NCBI RefSeq assembly: GCF_017515565.1
Contig: NZ_JAFWFN010000051.1
Coordinates: 29,112 to 93,111, forward strand
Length of the DNA: 64,000 nt
Source: Halomonas sp.
Lineage (GTDB): Bacteria > Pseudomonadota > Gammaproteobacteria > Pseudomonadales > Halomonadaceae
Reading direction: 5' to 3'
Shown here: positions 34,130 to 44,261 of the stretch, in pieces
Numbering within the stretch: the first letter of the stretch is position 1
Layout of the letters: the number at the start of each line of letters is the position of its first letter
Program-made: the position numbers and the translations under genes
Notes under the pieces: generated by a model
What the model was told of the DNA's origin: nothing
What the model saw: the letters and a program-made list of their open reading frames with translations, nothing else
Databases searched by the model: none

Positions 34130-36478
34130 ATGCAACTCGCCGTATTATTGGGATTTGTGCTGGCCGCGTCGTCGCCACTGCTTAACCGCTGGTTTGGTCA
34201 GCGGGCAAGCATGGTGCTAGCGCTGTATCCAGCCTTGATGGCTGCTTGGCTATTCAGCCAGGCCCCCTCAGTACTTAATGACGGCCCGTTGCTACTGGAA
34301 TGGCAGTGGGTACCTTCGCTAGGCATTAGCCTGACGTTTATGCTTGATGGGTTATCACTGCTCTTTGGGCTGCTGATTACCGTGATAGGCACCTGCGTTT
34401 TAATTTACGCAGGGGGCTACTTAAAAGGGCACGAGGATATTGCGCGCTTTCATTTAGCACTGCTGGCCTTCATGGTCTCGATGCTTGGGTTAGTGCTTGC
34501 TGACGGGCTGATTACCCTGTTTATATTTTGGGAACTCACCAGCATTACCTCCTACCTGCTAATCGGTTTTAACCACACCGATATTGAGGCGCGGAAGTCG
34601 GCACGTCAGGGGCTGTTTGTCACGGTAGCGGGCGGCCTTGCGCTGATGGCAGGGTTAGTGCTGCTGGGAGTGGCGAGCGGTGGCTGGTCATTCTCCGAAA
34701 TCGGCCAAATGGAGAGCGACTTGCGTGAGCATGCTCTCTATACACCGATGTTGATCTGCATACTGCTTGGCGCTTTTACCAAATCGGCCCAGTTCCCTTT
34801 CCATTTCTGGTTGCCCAACGCCATGGCGGCGCCTACCCCTGTATCCGCCTACTTACACTCGGCGACCATGGTGAAAGCGGGCATTTATCTACTGGCGCGG
34901 CTGCAGCCGGAGTTAGGCGGTACAGCGCTGTGGGTGGGGATTCTCTCGGTAGTGGGTGCGACCACGATGCTCACGGGCGCTTTCCTGGCGATCCAACATA
35001 CCAATATTAAGAAGCTGCTCGCATACTCCACCATCATGGCCCTAGGCACTTTGACCATGTTAGTGGGGATCGGTACTGATTATGCGATGACCGCTTTTGT
35101 GACGTTCTTGCTGGGTCACTCCATGTATAAAGGCGCGCTCTTTATGGTAGCCGGTATTTTGGATCATGAAACCGGCACCAAAGACGTGACGGCTATGGGC
35201 GGGTTACGCAAGCAAATGCCGATAACCGCAGCCATTGCGATGATAGCGGCACTTTCGCTGGCGGGTGTGCCGCCGCTCTTTGGATTTATCGGAAAGGAGC
35301 TGATGCTTGAGGCAGTGTTTGGCGCTGATGGGTTCAGAGCATTATTGATACTCTTTGCGTTTATGTCTGCCATTCTAACCATCGCTGTGGCGGCCATTAT
35401 TGCCCTACGGCCATTTTATGGGCATCGCCACGAAACGCCTAAAACGCCCCATGAAGCACCTTTAAGTATGTTGCTTGGGCCAGGCTTATTGGTAGTGGGG
35501 TCACTTTCGCTGGGGCTGATCCCCGCCTTACTGGGGGGCGATGCACTCTTGACAGCGGCCGCAACGGCGGTGGCCGGACAGCCGCTGGCGGTATCTCTCT
35601 CGCTTTGGCACGGCATTAATGCAGCGTTGATTATGTCGATCGTTAGCCTCGGGCTGGGCTTTTTACTGTTTAAGCGGTGGGATAGCGTTCGCGCAAAACT
35701 TTCCGTATTGGCGCCTATCATGCGCCATGGTCCTGAGGCTGGCTACGAAGGATTAATGAACGGTGTTGTGCGCTTCTCAGAGTGGCAAACGCATCTGCTG
35801 CAAAACGGCTACATGCGAAATTACATTCTCGTTATGCTGCTGGTGCTTATTGGATTGATCGGCAACTCAATCTTGCTGCGTTACTCCCCCCAGTTAGCGT
35901 TTACGTTGGATGTTCGCTTTCACGAAATAATCGTTGTGGGCACGATGGTGATGGGCGCGCTCTTTGCGACGATTTCTCGCTCTCGTTTAGGTGCTGTGGT
36001 GTCCGTCGGCATTATGGGCTTCTCTATAGCGCTGCTCTTTATTCTCTTCAGTGCTCCTGACCTGGGGATTACCCAGCTACTGGTCGAGACCCTTACCGTT
36101 ATTCTACTGGTATTAGTGTTGTTCCGGTTGCCGCGGTTTTCGAACCTCTCAACCAGCCTTGAGCGTATAAGAGACGGCTTTGTCGCGGCCATGATGGGGG
36201 TGTTGATTTTTCTGCTCATCATGACCGCATGGAGTATCGATCAGTTTGAAACAATCTCCACTTATATGGTGGAGAATAGCGCGCCGCTGGCACATGGACG
36301 CAATATCGTAAACGTCATTTTGGTGGATTACCGTGCACTCGACACCTTAGGAGAAATGTTCGTTCTTGCGTTGGCCGCAATTGGCGTAATCGCCATGCTG
36401 AAGCTGCGTCATGACACCAATGGTGATAAAGCCAACGAGGGCGACAAAAATAGCGCTAAGGAGCCGTACGATGGTTAA
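34130..36478 (+). CDS. mnhA: Mrp antiporter subunit MnhA (operon 2)
   Basis: A 782-residue MnhA with the NuoL-like core ([40 protein letters not shown]) and the C-terminal MbhE-like part ending in [18 protein letters not shown]. Unlike operon 1 it stops before MnhB. AGGAGA lies ten bases before ATG 34130. The complex should work in Na+ extrusion and pH control. First of seven genes with overlapping ends. Confidence 0.93.
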   Translation: MQLAVLLGFVLAASSPLLNRWFGQRASMVLALYPALMAAWLFSQAPSVLNDGPLLLEWQWVPSLGISLTFMLDGLSLLFGLLITVIGTCVLIYAGGYLKGHEDIARFHLALLAFMVSMLGLVLADGLITLFIFWELTSITSYLLIGFNHTDIEARKSARQGLFVTVAGGLALMAGLVLLGVASGGWSFSEIGQMESDLREHALYTPMLICILLGAFTKSAQFPFHFWLPNAMAAPTPVSAYLHSATMVKAGIYLLARLQPELGGTALWVGILSVVGATTMLTGAFLAIQHTNIKKLLAYSTIMALGTLTMLVGIGTDYAMTAFVTFLLGHSMYKGALFMVAGILDHETGTKDVTAMGGLRKQMPITAAIAMIAALSLAGVPPLFGFIGKELMLEAVFGADGFRALLILFAFMSAILTIAVAAIIALRPFYGHRHETPKTPHEAPLSMLLGPGLLVVGSLSLGLIPALLGGDALLTAAATAVAGQPLAVSLSLWHGINAALIMSIVSLGLGFLLFKRWDSVRAKLSVLAPIMRHGPEAGYEGLMNGVVRFSEWQTHLLQNGYMRNYILVMLLVLIGLIGNSILLRYSPQLAFTLDVRFHEIIVVGTMVMGALFATISRSRLGAVVSVGIMGFSIALLFILFSAPDLGITQLLVETLTVILLVLVLFRLPRFSNLSTSLERIRDGFVAAMMGVLIFLLIMTAWSIDQFETISTYMVENSAPLAHGRNIVNVILVDYRALDTLGEMFVLALAAIGVIAMLKLRHDTNGDKANEGDKNSAKEPYDG

Positions 36479-36902
36479 GTCAGGCACCATTATTCTTAAT
36501 ACGGCCGCGCGCTTTTTAATGCCGTTACAGTTAATGTTTTCGGTCTTTTTATTGCTGCGTGGACATGATGAGCCCGGCGGTGGATTTATCGCCGGGCTAG
36601 TGGCAGCAGGGGCGTTCACGCTCTACCTGTTTGCATTTGGCGTCAGCGCCACTAAAGAGGTGCTGCGTATGGTGGATCCCCGGGATTTGATTGGCGTGGG
36701 GCTTCTGCTTGGCATGATATCTGTGGTGCCAGCTTGGTTTATGGGGCAGCCCTTCCTAACGGCTCAGTGGTGGACGATCCCTGTTATCGATTTTAAAGCC
36801 TCTACCCCGCTTATTTTTGATGTTGGGGTTTACCTTGCAGTACTTGGCTCGGTAATGGGAATGGTCATGGCCTTGATGGAGGTGGATAAGGATGAACCCT
36901 AA
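36471..36902 (+). CDS. mnhB: Mrp antiporter subunit MnhB (operon 2)
   Basis: A 143-residue four-helix subunit with [20 protein letters not shown], the MnhB signature. The frame extends upstream to 36411, but ATG 36471 has AAGGAGCC in front and overlaps the mnhA stop by eight bases, so it is the real start. Confidence 0.9.
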   Translation: MVKSGTIILNTAARFLMPLQLMFSVFLLLRGHDEPGGGFIAGLVAAGAFTLYLFAFGVSATKEVLRMVDPRDLIGVGLLLGMISVVPAWFMGQPFLTAQWWTIPVIDFKASTPLIFDVGVYLAVLGSVMGMVMALMEVDKDEP

Positions 36903-36920
36903 GTTAACAGGAGGCCTTCA

Positions 36921-37268
36921 ATGGAACCAATAATGGCATTGGCGATTGGGCTACTGTACGCCGCCGCCATTTTTATGATGCTTCGCCGCTCAATTGTTAA
37001 ATTGGTGATTGGCCTATTACTGCTCTCCAACGGCGCCAATCTACTTATTTTCACAACGGCCGGAATGACAAGAGGCGCGCCCCCCTTGATACCTGAGGGC
37101 ATGCTGCAGCCTTTGGGAGAGGTGGCTGACCCGCTCCCCCAAGCGGTGGTTTTGACCGCTATTGTTATCGCTTTTGGCGTTCTGGCGTTCGCGGTGGTAT
37201 TGATTCGCCGAGCCTACGAGATTGTTAAGGCAGATGATTTGGACAAAATGAAGGATACCGACACGTGA
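36921..37268 (+). CDS. mnhC: Mrp antiporter subunit MnhC (operon 2)
   Basis: A 115-residue NuoK-like subunit with [14 protein letters not shown]-type and [17 protein letters not shown] segments. CAGGAGGCCTTCA precedes ATG 36921. The stop overlaps the mnhD start. Confidence 0.92.
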   Translation: MEPIMALAIGLLYAAAIFMMLRRSIVKLVIGLLLLSNGANLLIFTTAGMTRGAPPLIPEGMLQPLGEVADPLPQAVVLTAIVIAFGVLAFAVVLIRRAYEIVKADDLDKMKDTDT

Positions 37269-38866
37269 GGCCTGAAGTTGCACTTCCCGTCCTGTTGCCG
37301 CTGCTTTCTGGAGCAATTTCACTGCTTTTTTGGCGCTCACGCCCCATGCAGCGCTTTGTCGCTGTTGCGGGCAACGTAGCGCTCCTGCTGGCTAGTTTAT
37401 GGCTGTTTGTTGCAGTACTGTCCGATGGCTACGTCACTATGCAAATGGGCAACTGGCCAGCGCCCTTTGGTATCACGTTGATCGCGGATATGCTCAGTGC
37501 GGTCATGATACTGATGACAGGTATCATCGGGTTGGCGATGGGGATTTACTCGCTGGCCTCGACCGGCCGAGGGCACGAAAAGTTTGGCTACTACCCCCTC
37601 ATGCATTTGCTGTTAGCGGGGGTAGCCGGTGGCTTTCTAACGGGCGATATCTTTAACCTCTACGTATGGTTCGAGGTAATGCTGGTTGCCTCGTTTGCGC
37701 TGCTGATCTTGGGTGGTGAGCGGGCGCAGATGGAAGGTGCTATTAAGTACGTGACCTTGAACCTGCTGGCATCGGTTATCTTCTTAACCGCCATCGGCCT
37801 GCTATACGGCACGGTTGGTACGCTTAATATGGCCGATATTGCGCTGCGCTTGGACGAAGCGGAGCACAGCGGCATGGTTGAAGTGTTAGCCGTCATGTTT
37901 ATGGTGGCCTTCGGTATTAAAGCGGCAGCTTTTCCACTGTTTTTCTGGCTGCCGGCGTCTTATCACACCCCGCCGGTGGCGGTTTCGGCGCTGTTTGCCG
38001 GTTTGTTAACCAAAGTGGGCGTGTATTCACTTTTCCGTGTCTTTACGCTGATGTTCGACCAGACCATGGGGTACCTGCAGGATATTATGCTGTGGGGAGC
38101 CGTATTGACCATGGTGACTGGGGTGTTAGGGGCGGCCGCCCAGTATGAGTTCAGGCGTATCCTCTCTTTTCACATCGTTAGCCAGATTGGCTACATGATA
38201 TTGGGACTGGCGCTTTACACTCCTTTGGCGATTGCCGGTGGTGTTTTTGCCATCATGCACAACATTATTGTTAAGACGAATCTTTTCTTGATCAGTGGTA
38301 TTACCCATCGTTTGCAAGGTACTTACCAGCTTAAAAAGATGGGTGGGCTGTACCGTGAGCGCCCTTGGTTAGCCGTTGCCTTTTTTATCTCTGCCTTTTC
38401 GTTGGCGGGTATTCCCCCGCTTTCGGGTTTCTTTGCCAAATTCGTGCTGGTGCGGGCTGGCATAGAAGCCGGGGCGTATGTAGCGACGGGTATTGCCCTG
38501 GCAGTGGGTGTTATGACGCTTTACTCCATGGTGAAAATTTGGAACGAGGTGTTTTGGAAGGCCTTGCCAGAAGAGAATCACGTGCCTGCATCGCAAACCC
38601 CGGTGGGGGATGATGGCCGATTATTGAAACCTAGCCTCTGGATCATGTACCTGCCGGTAGTGGTATTAGCCGCGATGTCGCTGCTAGTAGGTGTCTTTGC
38701 GGAGCCCATTATGCAGGTAATGAACCTTATTGGTGATCAGCTCATGTCGCCTGCTGGTTATATTGAAGCAGTATTGGGGCCTTCTGCCAGCGCTGAGTCG
38801 GCGCTGTTAACGCCCACCGAGATACAGGCAGAGCAGGTAGGTGAAAGCACGGAGGGAACCCCATGA
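37265..38866 (+). CDS. mnhD: Mrp antiporter subunit MnhD (operon 2)
   Basis: A 533-residue NuoN/M-like membrane subunit, intact, unlike its operon 1 counterpart. Core motifs are [21 protein letters not shown], the loop [27 protein letters not shown], and the late [21 protein letters not shown]. It starts at GTG 37265 in a GTGA overlap with mnhC. A 3' extension of polar residues follows the last helix. Confidence 0.92.
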   Translation: MRPEVALPVLLPLLSGAISLLFWRSRPMQRFVAVAGNVALLLASLWLFVAVLSDGYVTMQMGNWPAPFGITLIADMLSAVMILMTGIIGLAMGIYSLASTGRGHEKFGYYPLMHLLLAGVAGGFLTGDIFNLYVWFEVMLVASFALLILGGERAQMEGAIKYVTLNLLASVIFLTAIGLLYGTVGTLNMADIALRLDEAEHSGMVEVLAVMFMVAFGIKAAAFPLFFWLPASYHTPPVAVSALFAGLLTKVGVYSLFRVFTLMFDQTMGYLQDIMLWGAVLTMVTGVLGAAAQYEFRRILSFHIVSQIGYMILGLALYTPLAIAGGVFAIMHNIIVKTNLFLISGITHRLQGTYQLKKMGGLYRERPWLAVAFFISAFSLAGIPPLSGFFAKFVLVRAGIEAGAYVATGIALAVGVMTLYSMVKIWNEVFWKALPEENHVPASQTPVGDDGRLLKPSLWIMYLPVVVLAAMSLLVGVFAEPIMQVMNLIGDQLMSPAGYIEAVLGPSASAESALLTPTEIQAEQVGESTEGTP

Positions 38867-39336
38867 CCGGTGCAATTTGGAACCTTATGCTGGGCTTGGC
38901 CTGGGTGCTGTTAAGCGGTGACTTTTCAGGGCTTAATATGCTGGTCGGTGTAGTGTTTGGCTATATAGCGCTGGTGCTCATTGAGCCGCAGGTAGACTCA
39001 CTTAAAGGTTACCCAGCGCGAGTGCCAAGAATAATTGGCTTTATTTGCTTTTTTATTAAAGAGTTAATGCAGGCCAACCTACGCGTAGCGTTTGACGTGC
39101 TCACGCCCCCTTGGCATATGCAGCCTGGCGTCATTGCCTTCCCCCTTTCGGCCCGTACTGAAATGGAAATTACCATGGTGGCGAGTCTTATCTCGTTAAC
39201 ACCCGGCACACTAAGTTTAGACGTGTCTGATGATCGTAAAGTGCTCTATATTCATGCGATGTTCTTAGATGATGAAGATGAGCTACGGCGCAGCCTTAAA
39301 AACATGGAGCATCGCGCACTGGAGTTATTTCGTTGA
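38863..39336 (+). CDS. mnhE: Mrp antiporter subunit MnhE (operon 2)
   Basis: A 157-residue MnhE: N-terminal helices, then SLISLTPGTLSLDVS and FLDDEDELRRSLKNME. It starts in an ATGA overlap with mnhD and ends in TGATG with mnhF. Confidence 0.92.
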   Translation: MTGAIWNLMLGLAWVLLSGDFSGLNMLVGVVFGYIALVLIEPQVDSLKGYPARVPRIIGFICFFIKELMQANLRVAFDVLTPPWHMQPGVIAFPLSARTEMEITMVASLISLTPGTLSLDVSDDRKVLYIHAMFLDDEDELRRSLKNMEHRALELFR

Positions 39337-39605
39337 TGGATACCGTTATATTAATCAGCCAAATTATTATGGGCATGGCGCTTGTCTTGACTTTTGTACG
39401 CGTTGTGCGAGGCCCTAGCCTGCCAGACCGCGTAGTGGCTTTGGAGCTTTTCTCTACCACGGTGGTTGGCCTGGTGGGGGTCTACGCTATTCAGTCCGGC
39501 GTGGCGAGCTTTCTTGATGCTGCCATTGTTATCGCACTAATGGGCTTTTTGGCGGCCATTGGTTTTGCACGCTTTTTGGAACGTGGGGGGCCGCGGGATG
39601 ATTGA
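39336..39605 (+). CDS. mnhF: Mrp antiporter subunit MnhF (operon 2)
   Basis: An 89-residue three-helix subunit with VRGPSLPDRVVALELFSTTVVGL. The frame can begin at TTG 39333, but ATG 39336 overlaps the mnhE stop by one base and is preferred. Confidence 0.9.
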   Translation: MDTVILISQIIMGMALVLTFVRVVRGPSLPDRVVALELFSTTVVGLVGVYAIQSGVASFLDAAIVIALMGFLAAIGFARFLERGGPRDD

Positions 39606-40002
39606 ATTTATCAAAGGTACGCTGCTGATAGCGGGCTCACTCTTTATGCTGCTAGCGGCCATTGGCCTGTTGCGTTTGCCGGATCTATTAACCCGCATGC
39701 ATGCCACCACCAAGGCAGCTGCACTAGGGGTGATTTTGATCATGCTTGCAGCAGCCATGCACTTTGCAGAAGTGGGTATAGTGGCCCGTTCGTTTGCCAT
39801 TATTGTGTTTATTTTGATGACGGCACCGGTAGCCGCCCACGTGATTGGCCGAGCAGCCTACTTTGTTGGTTCACGGCTATGGAGTGGCACTGTTAAAGAT
39901 GAGCTGCGTCCTAACTATGATCCGCTAACCCACGAGCTAAAAAGTGGCCTTGAAACCCACGAAAACGCTAAACGTCATCCGCGGGAAACTGACCCCAGTT
40001 AA
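39598..40002 (+). CDS. mnhG: Mrp antiporter subunit MnhG (operon 2)
   Basis: A 134-residue MnhG with LRLPDLLTRMHATTKAAALG and FILMTAPVAAHVIGRAAY. The frame extends upstream to 39559, but ATG 39598 lies after a GGGGG run and starts directly with the first helix. It overlaps mnhF by eight bases. Last gene of the operon, followed by a terminator at 40096. Confidence 0.9.
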   Translation: MIEFIKGTLLIAGSLFMLLAAIGLLRLPDLLTRMHATTKAAALGVILIMLAAAMHFAEVGIVARSFAIIVFILMTAPVAAHVIGRAAYFVGSRLWSGTVKDELRPNYDPLTHELKSGLETHENAKRHPRETDPS

Positions 40003-40095
40003 GCGAACGCTAAACGCTGTTGTTAATGGCGGCCGCACAAACATCACAGTTAATGTGGGTTTGAGATTAAGCTCTCTCCGCTCGCTATAAGCACA

Positions 40096-40121
40096 AGCCA
40101 TCCTACGGGGTGGCTTTTTTT
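40096..40121 (+). terminator. Terminator of mnh operon 2
   Basis: AGCCATCC (40096-40103) and GGGTGGCT (40108-40115), with one G-T pair and a TACG loop, are followed by seven T. Confidence 0.88.
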
Positions 40122-40165
40122 ACGCCTGAAAATCACAAATAGGGCCGTATAAGTATATTTTTCAT

Positions 40166-40184
40166 GTACAATAGTTGTACTAAT
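40166..40184 (+). promoter_or_regulatory. Palindromic operator upstream of the DUF2256-cryptochrome operon
   Basis: GTACAA-TAG-TTGTAC (40166-40180) is a perfect 15-bp palindrome, 74 bases before the DUF2256 ATG. Its right part, ATAGTTGTACTAAT (40171-40184), matches 12 of 14 positions with the segment upstream of hemH/photolyase at 26641. The spacing resembles sites of MerR-type regulators such as LitR/CarH, but this is inference. Confidence 0.6.
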
Positions 40185-40253
40185 ACGTTCTGCGTGTCTA
40201 TCTTTTGAGGCTGGGCTTAAAGTTGGCGCGCTGCGAGATACAGAGAAAGACTC

Positions 40254-40391
40254 ATGCACCACAAGCAGAATCTACCGCAAAAAGAGTGCGCTCACTGCCT
40301 ACGCCCCTTTAGTTGGCGAAAGAAATGGGCGCGCTGTTGGGATGAAGTGCGCTACTGCAGCGAACGCTGTCGTCGCGAATCCAAGCAGTAA
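40254..40391 (+). CDS. DUF2256 cysteine-rich small protein
   Basis: A 45-residue protein with two CxxC/CxxxC metal-binding pairs (Cys12, Cys15, Cys35, Cys39) around the conserved [14 protein letters not shown] segment. This is the DUF2256 pattern, a probable zinc ribbon. DUF2256 genes very often precede cryptochrome-DASH or related photolyase genes, as here, where the cryptochrome begins 22 bases downstream. It is too short for many gene finders. The function is unknown. Confidence 0.88.
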   Translation: MHHKQNLPQKECAHCLRPFSWRKKWARCWDEVRYCSERCRRESKQ

Positions 40392-40413
40392 AGCACGCCT
40401 AGGAGGCAAGCGC

Positions 40414-41865
40414 ATGACCACTACGATTGACATTGTCTGGCTGCAAGACAACTTGCGCGTAGCCGATAATCCGTTACTACAATTTGATTCTCCTCCTGAT
40501 CAATTGCTTTGCCTTTACGTGCTAGATCAGAACTGGTTACAGCCTTGTGTGGCGGGAGAGCCAACACCCAGATTAGGCCCCGCCCGACTGCGGTTTCTCT
40601 GGCAAAGCTTAATGGAGCTCCGTGGTGAGCTGTTGCAACGTGGCAGCGACTTATTGGTACGCATTGGCGACCCTGCTGAGATAGTCGTTCAGCTAGCAAC
40701 GTCGTTAAATGCCCGGCAAGTTCGTACTGCAGCACACTCTGGTAGCGAAGAAGTGGCCCATATCGCTAAAGTATCACAGCAGCTTCCAGCATCAATTCAG
40801 TTAGCTTGTGTTGATAGTGGCTACTTAATTAGCGCTGACACGCTCCCCTTTGCAGCAGATTTGCTGCCCGCAAACTTTTCAGCATTTCGTAGAAGTGTTG
40901 AAAAACAATGCGTCATTGCTCCCCCTATGCATGCGCCGGTGACCTTGCCCTCTTGGCCAGAAGCGCCACGTGGCTTTCCGCCGCTTAAGTCAGTATGCCA
41001 AGACAGTGATGCATGGCAGCCGGATGATCGGCAAGGCTTCACGTTTATAGGCGGTGAGGCTGCTGCACTAGATAGGCTAAAGAACTATTTGTGGCAGCAA
41101 AATGGCGGTGAGTCTTATAAGAAAACTCGCAATGGTTTATTAGGTGCTAATTTTTCGACGCGACTTTCGCCATGGCTAGCGCGTGGCTGCTTATCAGCGC
41201 GGCAAGTCCACCAAGAAGTTAAGGCATGGGAGGAGGTGAACGGCAGCACGGAGTCAAGCTACTGGATTATTTTTGAACTGCTGTGGCGCGACTATTTCCA
41301 TCGTGCAGCTCAGCTTGAAGGCCGTTTGCTGTTTGGTCGTGAACAGTTACCCGAGCCAACCGAAGCATTTAATGCATGGCGCAACGCTACCACCGGTGTG
41401 CCTTTTATTGATGCTGCTATGCTTGAGCTTTATCGCACCGGGTGGATATCCAATCGCTCGCGTCAGAATGTGGCTAGTTTTTTGGTAAAAGATTTAGAGG
41501 TAGATTGGCGGCTAGGCGCGTGGTGGTTCGAGCACTGCTTGATTGATTATGACGTTGCCAGCAATTGGGGTAACTGGCGCTATATTGCAGGCGTTGGACG
41601 CGACCCCCGTCAGGATCGCTATTTTAATGTACTCAAGCAGGCTGGGCACTATGATCCGAAAGGGCTGTATGTTGCTTATTGGCTGCCCGCTTTAGCGTCA
41701 CTGCCGTGTGGCTTAGAGCGCCATCAACCTTGGCGCGTATCGCCGACACAGTTCCCAGAGCCCCTGGTGATGCCTGATGAGTGGCAGCGTTGGTTGATTG
41801 CGGAAGCCGAGCCTTCAAATGCGGAGCACAAACAAGGGGGGAGTAATGAAGCTGCTGTGCAGTGA
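40414..41865 (+). CDS. Cryptochrome DASH / photolyase family protein
   Basis: A 483-residue flavoprotein of the photolyase/cryptochrome superfamily, DASH type, known to repair cyclobutane dimers in single-stranded DNA and loop structures. The N-terminal antenna domain starts TTTIDIVWLQDNLRV. The FAD domain has SYKKTRNGLLGANFSTRLSP, ESSYWIIFELLWRDYFHRA and DYDVASNWGNWRYIAGVG. The frame extends to 40342, but ATG 40414 with a perfect AGGAGG in front is the start. Operon with DUF2256 and DUF3429. Confidence 0.92.
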   Translation: MTTTIDIVWLQDNLRVADNPLLQFDSPPDQLLCLYVLDQNWLQPCVAGEPTPRLGPARLRFLWQSLMELRGELLQRGSDLLVRIGDPAEIVVQLATSLNARQVRTAAHSGSEEVAHIAKVSQQLPASIQLACVDSGYLISADTLPFAADLLPANFSAFRRSVEKQCVIAPPMHAPVTLPSWPEAPRGFPPLKSVCQDSDAWQPDDRQGFTFIGGEAAALDRLKNYLWQQNGGESYKKTRNGLLGANFSTRLSPWLARGCLSARQVHQEVKAWEEVNGSTESSYWIIFELLWRDYFHRAAQLEGRLLFGREQLPEPTEAFNAWRNATTGVPFIDAAMLELYRTGWISNRSRQNVASFLVKDLEVDWRLGAWWFEHCLIDYDVASNWGNWRYIAGVGRDPRQDRYFNVLKQAGHYDPKGLYVAYWLPALASLPCGLERHQPWRVSPTQFPEPLVMPDEWQRWLIAEAEPSNAEHKQGGSNEAAVQ

Positions 41866-42292
41866 TCGCCGTCTAGCCTGGGGGTTGGGAGTTGCTGGGT
41901 TAATTCCTTTTGCGGCTGCGCTGGGGCTAGCGTGGTGGGGTCCTATTGCTTGGCAAGTAGTGGCTACTTACAGTTTTGTTTACTACAGCGCAGTGATCCT
42001 ATCTTTCTTAGGTGGGGTGCACTGGGGGGCGGCTATTCAAAACGCTCAGGAGGGCAGTCGCCGCCGATTAGTGCTCGCTATGGTGCCGAGTTTACTTGCT
42101 TGGCCAGCGCTAATCATGAACACAGTCTCTGGTCTTTGGGTCTTGTTAGCGGGTTTTATACTAATAGGTGGTTACGACATGAGCCGCGAAGGGCGGGTCG
42201 GCTTTCCTCGCTGGTACCTTATGCTCCGAGCTGTGCTTACGTTGGTGGTTGCTCTTCTCCATGGGCTTTTGTTGTTACGCTTACGCGGCTAG
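41846..42292 (+). CDS. DUF3429 family membrane protein
   Basis: A 148-residue protein with about four or five membrane helices. The FVYYSAVILSFLGGVHWG segment is the DUF3429 signature. It overlaps the cryptochrome gene by 20 bases, and GGGGGGAG precedes ATG 41846. DUF3429 genes occur beside photolyase and ubiquinone-related genes in marine bacteria. The function is unknown. Confidence 0.85.
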   Translation: MKLLCSDRRLAWGLGVAGLIPFAAALGLAWWGPIAWQVVATYSFVYYSAVILSFLGGVHWGAAIQNAQEGSRRRLVLAMVPSLLAWPALIMNTVSGLWVLLAGFILIGGYDMSREGRVGFPRWYLMLRAVLTLVVALLHGLLLLRLRG

Positions 42293-42365
42293 CGCGGGGC
42301 TAGTATCTGTCGGCTTTCTACGTCATTATCAGGCTCACGCTAAGGATTGCCGAGAGAGTGTTGCT

Positions 42366-43625
42366 ATGTTATTGAAAAATAAAGGGTCACTAGGTTCTGG
42401 TGCCGCGTTTTGCTTATCATTGCTGCTCGCGACAGGTGCGGCCTCTGTAGTGAGTGTTGACGCACAGGCGAGCCAGCGGTTAATGACTGAAGTAGATGCG
42501 CGGGCCGCAGAAGAGCTTCGCTATGCCAGTTTTAATCAGTGGTTGAGTGAGTTTAGGCGCTATGCTGCTGCTCAAGGTATTAGTGAAGCAACGCTTGTCT
42601 CCGCTTTCGACGGGCTGCGCTATCGCGAGCGTGTCATTGAGCTTGATCGCCATCAGCCTGAGTTTGTCCGCCCGATATGGGGCTACTTGGATACGGCTGT
42701 GTCTAGTACACGTATCAATACTGGTCGTGAAAAGCTTGAACAGCATCGTGACACAGCTCTCGAAATGCAGCGACGCTTTGGTGTCCCCGCTGAGATCATT
42801 GTTTCGATTTGGGGTATCGAAAGTAACTATGGTAGCAATTTTGGCGATTTCTCAACGCTAGAGTCACTCGCGACGCTGGCGTATGACGGGCGACGCCGGG
42901 ATTTTGCCCGGGGAGAGCTTCTCGCCGCGCTGCGGATTATAGATCAAGGGGATATCGCCGCTGATCAAATGCGCGGCTCGTGGGCAGGGGCTATGGGGCA
43001 TACCCAGTTCATACCCAGCAGTTTTGAAGCCTATGCAGTGGATGGCGACAATGACGGCCGCCGTGATATTTGGGGCAGTATTCCCGATGTGATGGCCTCA
43101 ACGGCCAATTACTTGGCGCGTGCTGGCTGGCAGTCAGGGCAGCCGTGGGGCGCAGAGGTCGTGCTACCGTCATCGTTTGATTATTCGCAAACCGAGCGGC
43201 GCAGTAGTGCGGAATGGGCAGCGCAGGGTGTGCGTGCGGTGAGTGGCGAGCTTCCAACATTTGAGAGCGCTGCCGTTATAGTTCCTGCGGGGGCAGAAGG
43301 GCCTGCATTTATAGTAGGGGCTAATTTCCGCGCTATTTTGCGTTACAACAACGCGACGAGCTACGCGTTAGCCGTGGCAACACTTGCCGACGCCATTGCT
43401 GGTCGAGCAGGTATCAGCGAGTCTTGGCCCAGGGATCAGGCACCTTTAACCCGTGATGATGTCAAAACCCTCCAGCAGCGTTTGAACAGTGCTGGTTATT
43501 CGGTGGGTACTGCAGACGGTATTATGGGGCCTAATACGCGGGAAGGTGTGCGTGCTTTCCAGCGTGATCAGGGGCTGACGCCGGACGGTTTCGCAACCCA
43601 AGCGTTGCTGGATCTGCTTCGCTAA
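42366..43625 (+). CDS. Lytic murein transglycosylase (MltB family) with PG-binding domain
   Basis: A 419-residue periplasmic enzyme that cleaves the glycan strands of peptidoglycan to 1,6-anhydro ends. It has an N-terminal signal peptide (hydrophobic stretch about residues 12-30). The SLT-like catalytic domain (about 45-330) has the acid residue in WGIESNYGSNFGDFSTLESL. A peptidoglycan_binding_1 domain at the C-terminus has LQQRLNSAGYSVGTADGIMG. The frame extends upstream to 42249, but ATG 42366 gives a proper signal peptide. No lipobox was seen, so it is soluble rather than a lipoprotein. Confidence 0.9.
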   Translation: MLLKNKGSLGSGAAFCLSLLLATGAASVVSVDAQASQRLMTEVDARAAEELRYASFNQWLSEFRRYAAAQGISEATLVSAFDGLRYRERVIELDRHQPEFVRPIWGYLDTAVSSTRINTGREKLEQHRDTALEMQRRFGVPAEIIVSIWGIESNYGSNFGDFSTLESLATLAYDGRRRDFARGELLAALRIIDQGDIAADQMRGSWAGAMGHTQFIPSSFEAYAVDGDNDGRRDIWGSIPDVMASTANYLARAGWQSGQPWGAEVVLPSSFDYSQTERRSSAEWAAQGVRAVSGELPTFESAAVIVPAGAEGPAFIVGANFRAILRYNNATSYALAVATLADAIAGRAGISESWPRDQAPLTRDDVKTLQQRLNSAGYSVGTADGIMGPNTREGVRAFQRDQGLTPDGFATQALLDLLR

Positions 43626-43656
43626 TTAATTAATTTCTCAACAAGGACGAGATGCA

Positions 43657-44229
43657 ATGGGTAAAACGTTTTTAGGCGTGACATGGGCGGGTGCATTAGC
43701 AACTACATTAATGGCCGGTACGTTAATGATAAGTGCCAACGCTACAGCTGAAGAGCCTGATGTCTTTGGTTGGGTTGAAAATGCCACTATTGAGCCGTGG
43801 GGTATTGCGGTTAAAGCTAAGCTAGATAGTGGCGCGCTTACTTCCTCTCTTGACGCCCGTGAGATTGAAATCTTCGAAAAAGCGGGTGAAGAGTGGGTGC
43901 GTTTTCGTTTGAAGCTTGAAGACCAGGCAAGTGGCGAAACCTTTAGCGATCAAATTGAGCGGCCGCTTTACCGTGAGCAAGCGGTGCGGGGTGCCGGTGG
44001 ACGCGATGAGCGCCCGGTAGTGCTGATGGATGTGTGTATGGGTGATACGATTTACGAAGAGCAGTTTAGTCTGCGTGATCGTGAAGAGATGATTTACCCG
44101 CTGCTATTAGGCCGCCGCACCATCAGCCACCTGGGCTTGCTGGATGTGCGTAGTACGTTTTTGCAAAACCCAGAGTGTGGGGAGAACGCGAAACACGTTC
44201 CCCACGATCCAGAAGATGACCAGTCATGA
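43657..44229 (+). CDS. Exported RimB-like aspartic/ATP-dependent zinc protease family protein
   Basis: A 190-residue protein of the RimB/DUF785 family (Pfam Zn_protease), which has a retropepsin-like fold. The conserved Asp motif is visible as KLDSGALTSSL with Asp57, followed by a strand-rich domain and LLGRRTISHLGLLDV near the end. Unlike cytosolic RimB it carries an N-terminal signal peptide (residues 1 to about 31), so it should act in the periplasm. It follows the transglycosylase by 31 bases, so a shared operon in envelope maintenance is plausible. Confidence 0.82.
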   Translation: MGKTFLGVTWAGALATTLMAGTLMISANATAEEPDVFGWVENATIEPWGIAVKAKLDSGALTSSLDAREIEIFEKAGEEWVRFRLKLEDQASGETFSDQIERPLYREQAVRGAGGRDERPVVLMDVCMGDTIYEEQFSLRDREEMIYPLLLGRRTISHLGLLDVRSTFLQNPECGENAKHVPHDPEDDQS

Positions 44230-44261
44230 TAATTATTGCTTTAGTAGGCAAATGGTCGTCT

